Source of the DNA: Sphingobium wenxiniae
GTDB lineage: Bacteria; Pseudomonadota; Alphaproteobacteria; Sphingomonadales; Sphingomonadaceae
Length of the DNA: 46,960 bases
NCBI RefSeq assembly: GCF_007830065.1
Contig: NZ_VLKK01000021.1
Coordinates: 1-46,960, forward strand
Direction of reading: 5' to 3'
In this document: positions 41,293-46,960 of the stretch, piece by piece
Position numbering within the stretch: position 1 is the first letter of the stretch
Layout of the letters: each line of letters starts with the position of its first letter
Translations under genes and position numbers: made by a program
The notes under the pieces: model-generated
The model's input: only the letters and a program-made list of their open reading frames with translations
Told to the model about the DNA's origin: nothing
The model's database searches: none

Positions 41293-42488
41293 TAATCGGC
41301 CAGCCTGAGCTCGCGCACATCACCCGAGGCCATCGTCAGCTTTACGAGGGTGCCAGCAGGCCGGGAGCGCACTTGCCAGAGCTCCCCACGCGTATAGTTC
41401 GCATCGATCGAATGGCCGTTCACCGCCACGATCCGGTCGCCGACCGCCCAGCCAGCCTTTTCCGCGGGACTGTTCGCCGCCACATGAACAACGGTGAGCG
41501 CCGTTGGTGAGGCTGCGAGGCCAAGGCCGCTACGGTCCTTCAGCATCGGCAGGCGACGACGAGGACCGAGTGGCCGGAGCCACACGAATCCGGCGGTCAC
41601 GTCGAACACCACGTCGAATTGAGCGATCAGCGGTAGGCCGACATTGCCAACCGTGCTGGTGGAGAGCCAAGCTCTCATCCCGAGTGTGGGGACGTTCGAG
41701 ACGCCAAGCCCTTCGATGTTGATGTTCTGGATCGTGAAAGCATCGTTGATACGCACACCATCGACGCCGCCGATCGCCGCGGTCGAGACGAGCTTCCCGT
41801 TCAACAGCCCTTGATCGCGGGCATAGGCCGACGAGAGCATCAGCGCGGCCGAGCTGCCAAGATCGATCATCAAGGGCACGGGAGGCAAACCCGAGACGGA
41901 AGCTCGAATGAACAGCTCCTGCTTGGCACCGCGCCCGAGCGCGACAGCGCGCCAGTCGGGACCGGCGAGAAACGTGCCTGACTTGACGACCGCCATACGC
42001 CTTTTCGCGAAATCGAGCGCGATGCAGCTACCCGTGAACATATCGGCACCGAGGAGGATATCGATCGGTCGTCCGAAGGCCGCCGACACTGAACTCAGAT
42101 CACCAACGACGGCAAAGGGTAAGCGACGGGTTTCGCGGGCGAGCTGTACGTCGATGTCGCGGACCAGCAGCACCGGGGCCTTGGCGCTCAGCCCGCTAAT
42201 CATGCGCCGCTCACCATCGTTCAAGCCGAGCTTCGCCGCGAGCGCCGTGCTCATGATCGACGCGCCGCTGCCACTGTCGAGCACCGCCCGCACCGGCACT
42301 CCGCGCACTTGTGCCGAAACAAGGAGGGTATCACCCGTGCCGACTTCCAGCGGCTCCCATTCGAGGTGAGCCGCACCGAAGTTCCACGAGCCCGCAGACC
42401 GGGAAGTCTGTCGCGCGAGCGTTGGAGAACCGAGCACCAAGCCGGTTCCACAGGCCACCAGCCGCGCCACTAATGAGCGTCGAGACAT
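41286..42488 (-). CDS. Exported protein with two retropepsin-like aspartic protease domains and a C-terminal PDZ domain
   Basis: Predicted 400 aa. Start 42488 gives MSRRSLVARLVACGTGLVLG, a Tat- or Sec-like signal; no clear Shine-Dalgarno. First retropepsin-like domain with VLDSGSGASIMS (about 80); second with MIDLGSSAALML (about 210), where Leu replaces Ser/Thr of the D-[ST]-G triad. A PDZ domain closes the protein (AANSPAEKAGWAVGDRIVAVNG). Likely periplasmic proteolysis or scaffolding. Tandem domains may pair inside one chain. Not obviously part of the metal operon. Confidence 0.82.
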   Translation of the reverse strand: MSRRSLVARLVACGTGLVLGSPTLARQTSRSAGSWNFGAAHLEWEPLEVGTGDTLLVSAQVRGVPVRAVLDSGSGASIMSTALAAKLGLNDGERRMISGLSAKAPVLLVRDIDVQLARETRRLPFAVVGDLSSVSAAFGRPIDILLGADMFTGSCIALDFAKRRMAVVKSGTFLAGPDWRAVALGRGAKQELFIRASVSGLPPVPLMIDLGSSAALMLSSAYARDQGLLNGKLVSTAAIGGVDGVRINDAFTIQNINIEGLGVSNVPTLGMRAWLSTSTVGNVGLPLIAQFDVVFDVTAGFVWLRPLGPRRRLPMLKDRSGLGLAASPTALTVVHVAANSPAEKAGWAVGDRIVAVNGHSIDANYTRGELWQVRSRPAGTLVKLTMASGDVRELRLADYY

Positions 42489-42777
42489 ACCGATTGCTTC
42501 AACACGGGCCGTCAAAAAGCCACCTCCAGCCCCCCGTCCGCAGGAGAGCAAATTGCGGTTACATGCTCCAGCCACTGGAGGAGCAAGTGCTTTTGGTGCG
42601 CCCGAAAATCCTCAGAAGCGCTTGGAGAACTTTAGATGAAGGATGGTGCAGACCGCTTAGATGCCTTCCCGATAACGAACGGTTCCGGGGGACGCTGGGC
42701 CGATCGGGACCGCGAACGGTGTAAACGCTCGCGCTAAGTGGCGGCATTCTGATCGCGCTATTTGTCGGCGAGCGTCG
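42489..42777. other. Non-coding gap between the protease gene and mobile DNA
   Basis: 289 bases without a credible gene. It includes short dyads such as AACGGT/ACCGTT-like pairs near 42676-42720 and probably the junction between resident DNA and inserted elements. No Tn3-type inverted repeat was clearly recognised here. Confidence 0.35.
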
Positions 42778-43350
42778 CTACGCGGCTACCGGCTTGGTCT
42801 CGGCCGATCGCACATAGGCGTAGAGTTTTGGCTTGGAGATGCCGAGCATCGAGCAAATCTTGGCGATCGGCATCGTGTTCTCGTGGTAGAGCCTGACGGG
42901 CAGGTCGCGCTTGTCCTTGCCGAGTGCGGCCGGCCGGCCACCCTTCTTGCCGCGAGCGCGGGCTGCGGTGAGACCGGCCTGGGTCCGCTCGCGGATCAGG
43001 TTGCGCTCGAACTCCGCCAATGCCCCGAACAGGTGGAAGGTAAGCTTGCCCGACGTGGTGGTCGTGTCGATCGCCTCGTGCAGGCTCAGCAGCCCGACCT
43101 TTTCCTCGTCGAGGTAGGTCATCCATCCGATCAGATCACGGAGCGAGCGGCCGAGCCTGTCGAGGCGCCAGACCACCAGTGTGTCGCCGGCGCGAAGCAG
43201 CTCCTTCACCTTTTCCAATCCAGGGCGAGCGGCAGTCGCCCCGGAGGCCTTGTCGGTGATGACCTTCTCGCAGCCGGCAGCCTTCAGCGCATCACGCTGG
43301 AGGTCCAGGTTCTGCTCGGCGGTCGATACGCGGGCGTAACCGATTTTCAT
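42778..43350 (-). CDS. Serine recombinase/resolvase (TniR/Tn3-type)
   Basis: Predicted 190 aa, complete. Catalytic Ser in GYARVSTAEQN, VWRLDRLGRSLRDLI, and GALAEFERNLIRERTQAGL, with a C-terminal helix-turn-helix (AKICSMLGISKPKLYAYV). It is related to but distinct from the tnpR at 22319. It lies outside, and divergent from, the Mu-like transposase; it could be the resolvase of that transposon or a remnant of another Tn3 element. Confidence 0.92.
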   Translation of the reverse strand: MKIGYARVSTAEQNLDLQRDALKAAGCEKVITDKASGATAARPGLEKVKELLRAGDTLVVWRLDRLGRSLRDLIGWMTYLDEEKVGLLSLHEAIDTTTTSGKLTFHLFGALAEFERNLIRERTQAGLTAARARGKKGGRPAALGKDKRDLPVRLYHENTMPIAKICSMLGISKPKLYAYVRSAETKPVAA

Positions 43351-43425
43351 GCGTAGGGCCGGTGGCGCCCCGATCGGGCGCGGTTTGGGAAGAAAGTCGT
43401 CATCGGCAGGTCTATGTTGCCCTAG

Positions 43426-43521
43426 TTTTCTTTACCGGGTAGATTTACGTCGAACAGGCCGGTTTGGCAACGCGAGCGGACTCGCATGGCGATGGGCAGG
43501 CAAATCTCCGTTTTCCTTACC
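43426..43521 (+). repeat. Short direct repeats at the likely left end of the Mu-like transposon
   Basis: TTTTCTTTACC at 43426-43436 and TTTTCCTTACC at 43511-43521 match at 10 of 11 bases, 85 bases apart, just before the transposase coding region. Paired short repeats near the ends are transposase-binding sites in Tn7/Tn5053-like elements. The exact transposon border is not defined. Confidence 0.35.
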
Positions 43522-43541
43522 TGCGACACGGACCGTCGGCG

Positions 43542-44942
43542 GTGACGCATCCGGCGCTTGTCCCGCCGCTGGCGATCGAGCGCTACCGCGTCCTTGAACC
43601 GCACCTCGCCGATGGCATCCCGCTCGCGGACCTCGCCCGCACCGGCACGCTGAGCGAGCGGACGTTGCAGCGCTGGCTCGGGCGCTACCGTGCCGAAGGA
43701 CTTGCCGGTCTCGCGCGTCTGCCGCGCAACGATCGGGGCAGGCTGCACCTGCCGGAACATCTGGTCGAACTGACCCGCACTCTCGCCACCAAGCGCCCGC
43801 GACCCCCGGTCGCCGCCATTCACCGAAAGGTGCAGGAACTCGCCATCGCGCATGGACACCGAACCCCCAGCTATGCGGCCGTCGCGCGTGTCGTCAGGGC
43901 GATACCGGCAAGCCAGATCGCCGCAGCCTCCGATCCGGCCGTCTACCGCGACCAGCACGAGCTAGTGCATCGGCGCGAAGCCGCGACCTCGAACGAGATG
44001 TGGCAGGCCGATCATACCGTTCTCGACATTCTCGTGCTCGATGATGCCGGAACCCCGGTGCGTCCTTGGCTGACCGTCATCGTTGACGATCACAGCCGAG
44101 CCATCGCCGGTTACTTCCTCAGCCTCGATGCCCCCAGTGCCCTCAACACGGCGCTCGCCTTGCGGCAGGCGATCTGGCGCAAGCCCAATCCCGAATGGAT
44201 CGTCAGCGGCATTCCCGAACAGCTTTACGTCGACAACGGCTCGGATTTCATCTCCGAGCATATCGAGCAGGCGTGCATCGCCCTCAAAATCCGCCTCATC
44301 CATTCGCTGCCGGGGCGTCCTCGCGGGCGCGGCAAGATCGAGCGGCTGTTCCGCACCATCAACGACATGTTCCTGCCCGACCTGCCCGGCCACCTGATCG
44401 CGGGCAAGCCGCTGTCGGCGCCAGTGCTCACGCTCGACGAGCTGCGCGCCCGCTTCGAGGCGTTCGTGTGCGGCGTCTATCATCGTCGCCCGCATGGCAG
44501 CACCGGCGAACCGCCGATCACGCGCTGGCAGAAGGGCGGGTTCCTGCCCGCAATGCCCGACAGCCTTGAACAGCTCGACATGCTGCTCGTGCACGTGCCC
44601 AAGCCCCGTAAAGTGCTGCGCGACGGCATCCGTCTGATGGGCAGGCGCTATGTCGAACCCACGCTCGCGGCCTTCGTCGGCGAGCAGGTCGAGGCGGTCT
44701 ATGACCCCCGCGACCTGACCGAGATCCACGTCTACCACCAGGGCCGGTTCGTCTGCCGTGCGCTCAGCTCCGAGCACGCTGGGCACCCGTCGTTGCGCGC
44801 GATCCAGCGCGCCCGGCGCGGCGCGAAGGAGCGCGACAAGCAGGTGCCTGCCCCCACGGAGACCTTCGATGGCGACCAAGAGGATACGGCTTCCCGGCCC
44901 ACCACCTACCGAGGGCTCCGGCTCTACGCCGCTGACGATTGA
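43542..44942 (+). CDS. Mu/TniA-type DDE transposase
   Basis: Predicted 466 aa from GTG 43542; the frame is open to TTG 43464 but that segment crosses the repeat at 43511. N-terminal helix-turn-helix (LADLARTGTLSERTLQRWLG), rve/DDE core with Asp (WQADHTVLD), Asp (YVDNGSDF) and Glu (GRGKIERLFRTIN), and a Mu-type C-terminal barrel (GRRYVEPTLAAFVGEQVEAVYD). Works with the AAA protein encoded next, whose start overlaps its last 74 bases. Intact. Confidence 0.9.
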   Translation: MTHPALVPPLAIERYRVLEPHLADGIPLADLARTGTLSERTLQRWLGRYRAEGLAGLARLPRNDRGRLHLPEHLVELTRTLATKRPRPPVAAIHRKVQELAIAHGHRTPSYAAVARVVRAIPASQIAAASDPAVYRDQHELVHRREAATSNEMWQADHTVLDILVLDDAGTPVRPWLTVIVDDHSRAIAGYFLSLDAPSALNTALALRQAIWRKPNPEWIVSGIPEQLYVDNGSDFISEHIEQACIALKIRLIHSLPGRPRGRGKIERLFRTINDMFLPDLPGHLIAGKPLSAPVLTLDELRARFEAFVCGVYHRRPHGSTGEPPITRWQKGGFLPAMPDSLEQLDMLLVHVPKPRKVLRDGIRLMGRRYVEPTLAAFVGEQVEAVYDPRDLTEIHVYHQGRFVCRALSSEHAGHPSLRAIQRARRGAKERDKQVPAPTETFDGDQEDTASRPTTYRGLRLYAADD

Positions 44943-45177
44943 GTTCCTGGTCGAGCAGCCGTTCCTGGCGACCCGCGAACATGCCCGGTTCGTCGAGTTT
45001 GCCGAAGCCTGCGCGCACTACCGCTATATCGGCGTGTGTCATGGCCGGCCGGGCGTCGGAAAGACGCGATCGGCGCGCGAGTTTTCCAGCTTCCCCGACC
45101 TGGGGGAATATGCCGCGCTCCGTCCCATTGCCGCGCTCCTTGGCGAAAAGGTCGCTCGCTGCCGCGCCGTCTTCTAG
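44869..45177 (+). pseudogene. TniB/IstB-type AAA ATPase, truncated by Tn3 insertion
   Basis: Only 102 aa remain of a protein normally around 250-300 aa. Walker A is present (GRPGVGKT) but Walker B and later motifs are lost. The frame closes at 45175-45177, where TAG runs into the first base of a Tn3-type inverted repeat, so insertion at this point cut the gene. The companion transposase is probably immobile without it. Confidence 0.82.
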
Positions 45178-45214
45178 GGGTCGGTTCCGGCTGAGGGCGG
45201 AATGACACCCTAAG
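45177..45214 (+). repeat. Terminal inverted repeat of a second Tn3-family transposon
   Basis: 38 bases beginning GGGGTCGGTTCCGGCTGAGG and ending CCCTAAG; it contains the stop codon of the adjoining tnpA. It differs from the repeat of the element at 21728-25984. Confidence 0.85.
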
Positions 45215-46960
45215 CGCTGACGTCCTTGGGCCAAAGATATTCGCCAGTGAGAAGGATGTGTGCCCATCCGAGCGGCGAGATATGGGCGAGAAGATGGTCG
45301 GGGGTATCGAGCCCTTCGCGGCGTCGGGCCTCAACGGCATGACCAAGATGCAGGGTGTTCCAGTAGACGATGATGGCGGTCAGCAGGTTGAGGCCGGCGA
45401 TCCGGTAATGCTGCCCCTCCGTCGTGCGGTCGCGGATTTCGCCCTGACGGCCGATGCGCAGCGCATTTTTCAGCGCATGATGTGCCTCGCCCTTGTTGAG
45501 ACCGACCTGTGCACGGCGCTGCATGCCTGCGTCGAGTATCCATTCGATGATGAACAGCGTCCGCTCGATCCGGCCCACCTCGCGCAGCGCGGAGGCAAGA
45601 TCGTTCTGGCGCGGATAGGAGGCGAGCTTGCGCAGAATGCTGCTCGGCGCGACCTGTCCCGCGCTCATAGTGGCGGCGCAGCGGAACAGATCGGGCCAGT
45701 TGGAAACGATCAGCGCCTCACGCGCCTTGCCGCCCACCAGCGGGCGCAATTCGCTCGGCGTCGCGGCAGGGTCGAACACGTACAGTCGTTTGGATGGGAG
45801 GTCGCGGATGCGCAGTACAAGGCGGTAGCCGAGCATCGCGCTGATCCCGAACAGATGATCGGTGAACCCGCCAGTGTCGGCGTACTGCTCTTCGATCCGT
45901 CGCCCTGCCTCATTCATCGTCAGCCCGTCGAGTAGATAAGGTGCTTCGCTGACCGTGGCTGGAATGGTCCGCGATGCAAACGGCGCGAAGCGGTCGTTGA
46001 CGTGGGTATAGGCCTTGATGCCGGGATCGTTGCCGTAGCGGGCGTTGATCGTATTCATCGCCTCGCCCTGCCGTGCGGCGGGGAAGAACTGGCCATCGGC
46101 CGATGCGGATCTGCCCATACCCCAGACCTGGGCCATCGGCAGCGCCCCTTGCGCCGCGACCACGTTGGCCAGCGCCTGGTCGATCGCCTCGCTTTCGACA
46201 TGCCAGCGAGCGAGACGAGAGAGTCGCCAATAGTCGTGAGTGTTGGAAGCCTCTGCCATCTTACGCAGGCCCAAATTCAGGCCCTCGGCGAGCAGGACGT
46301 TGAGCAGGCCGATCCGGTCTCCGCACGGCACGCCGGTGCGCAGATGCGTGAAGGCATCGGTGAAACCCAGCGCGGCATCGACTTCGAGCAGCAGATCGGT
46401 GATGCGGACGGGCGGCAGCCGGCGATACAAATCAAGCACCAGATCCTCGATCCCATCCGGCGCGTCAGCGGTGAGCCGATCAATGCGCAGCGTGCCGTCC
46501 TCGATGCTGCCTTTCGGAATTGTACCGCTGCGCGCGGCGCGACCGAGCCGGGCAAGGCCATCGGCGAGACGCACCTTGCGGTCAGCCAGCCAGACATACG
46601 GGTCGGACGGGACCGCTAGCTTCGCGGCATGCGCGACCGCCATCGGCACGAACACGTGGCGCAGGTCACCATACCGATGCGAGCGATCGAGCCATATGTC
46701 GCCCGAGCGCAGCGCGTCGCGCAAGTGGAACATGACCGCGACTTCCCGGAGGCGGGCATCATCATCGCCCTTCGCCCGCAACTGTCGCCGCCATTTGGAA
46801 TGCGCGCGCAAGAAATCGTCGGCCGCCGGAACTGCGCCCTTGGTAGCGATGACGGTAGCCGCGTCCAGCAAAGGCCGTGCAACCGCCGCAGCTTTGAGGT
46901 CGAGGCATCGCAGCATGCGCGGGGCATACCGACGGAAGCGGTGATACCCCTGATCAACAT
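45210..46960 (-). CDS. tnpA: Tn3-family transposase, partial (C-terminal part)
   Basis: The last ~583 codons of a Tn3 transposase; the reading frame is open through the right edge (VDQGYHRFRRYAPRMLRCL at the border), so the start is missing only because the window ends. Segments NARYGNDPGIKAYTHVNDR, YADTGGFTDHLFGISAMLGY and LNKGEAHHALKNAL align along the length of the tnpA at 23065 but with many differences, so the two elements are separate members of the family. The stop lies in the inverted repeat. Confidence 0.94.
   Translation of the reverse strand, partial: VDQGYHRFRRYAPRMLRCLDLKAAAVARPLLDAATVIATKGAVPAADDFLRAHSKWRRQLRAKGDDDARLREVAVMFHLRDALRSGDIWLDRSHRYGDLRHVFVPMAVAHAAKLAVPSDPYVWLADRKVRLADGLARLGRAARSGTIPKGSIEDGTLRIDRLTADAPDGIEDLVLDLYRRLPPVRITDLLLEVDAALGFTDAFTHLRTGVPCGDRIGLLNVLLAEGLNLGLRKMAEASNTHDYWRLSRLARWHVESEAIDQALANVVAAQGALPMAQVWGMGRSASADGQFFPAARQGEAMNTINARYGNDPGIKAYTHVNDRFAPFASRTIPATVSEAPYLLDGLTMNEAGRRIEEQYADTGGFTDHLFGISAMLGYRLVLRIRDLPSKRLYVFDPAATPSELRPLVGGKAREALIVSNWPDLFRCAATMSAGQVAPSSILRKLASYPRQNDLASALREVGRIERTLFIIEWILDAGMQRRAQVGLNKGEAHHALKNALRIGRQGEIRDRTTEGQHYRIAGLNLLTAIIVYWNTLHLGHAVEARRREGLDTPDHLLAHISPLGWAHILLTGEYLWPKDVSA

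Larger units (their letters stand above)
45177..46960. mobile_element. Second Tn3-family transposon, cut by the window edge
   Basis: Begins at the inverted repeat at 45177 inside the AAA gene and continues past 46960 with its transposase gene. The five bases outside (TTCTA) could be one copy of a target duplication; the other end is out of view. Confidence 0.85.

Noticed and set aside
43464..43541. TTG start for the Mu-like transposase
   Set aside because: The added 26 residues lack family-like sequence and cover a probable transposase-binding repeat.
1..46960. tRNA, rRNA, riboswitch or replication origin
   Set aside because: No cloverleaf, rRNA segment, known aptamer core or iteron cluster was recognised by eye.

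Overview
The window is GC-rich, densely packed bacterial DNA. The gene set (CopA/CopB, Cus- and Czc-type RND pumps, an FTR1 permease with a fused cytochrome c domain, Tn3-family transposons) suggests an alphaproteobacterium, most likely a sphingomonad, and a plasmid or genomic metal-resistance island. The taxonomic call is an inference from gene content; no rRNA, tRNA or replication gene is visible.

Layout. (1) 1-5446: remnant IS-like direct repeats, then a minus-strand operon of aldehyde dehydrogenase, alcohol dehydrogenase, copA (periplasmic multicopper oxidase) and copB (outer-membrane copper protein). (2) 5889-12886, minus strand: small Met/His-rich secreted proteins, and a compact eight-gene operon headed by a CueR-like MerR regulator (12389 down to 7046). 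That operon encodes two small lipoproteins, an FNR/2Fe-2S oxidoreductase with a periplasmic Met/His-rich N-terminus, a two-haem-type membrane cytochrome b, a heptahaem cytochrome c, a DUF1622-like membrane protein and a 14-cysteine Csp-type copper-storage protein. Read together they look like a copper-controlled route for electrons across the inner membrane, and this is the best candidate here for an undescribed system. (3) 13130-20181, plus strand: two small exported proteins and a Cu(I)/Ag(I) efflux set (outer-membrane factor, CusB with a fused CusF domain, CusA with the Met573/623/672 triad, separate CusF). (4) 20430-21725: an orphan protein with PD-(D/E)xK-like nuclease features. (5) 21728-25984: a complete Tn3-family transposon (GNAT acetyltransferase, resolvase, res region, transposase) with no visible target-site duplication. 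(6) 40797 down to 26153, minus strand: a probable 13-gene Zn/Co/Cd/Fe operon, read divergently from a MerR-family divalent-metal sensor: CDF, FTR1 with cytochrome c domain, CzcI-like, CzcC, CzcB, CzcA, SRPBCC protein, two MliC-like lipoproteins, ZIP, CDF, P1B-4 ATPase, HAD phosphatase. (7) 41286-46960: a double-retropepsin/PDZ protein, then nested mobile DNA. This holds a serine resolvase and a Mu/TniA-type transposase with its AAA partner, the latter cut by a second Tn3-family transposon that runs off the right edge.

How it works together. The left half handles monovalent copper/silver: periplasmic oxidation (CopA), outer-membrane sequestration (CopB), export to the outside (Cus), storage (Csp) and probably metal-linked redox. 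The right half balances divalent metals with exporters (CzcCBA, CDFs, P1B-4 ATPase) and importers (ZIP, FTR1) in one transcription unit. Both large operons are headed by MerR-type promoters with the operator dyad between widely spaced -35 and -10 elements. The Tn3 element sits exactly at the join of the two halves.
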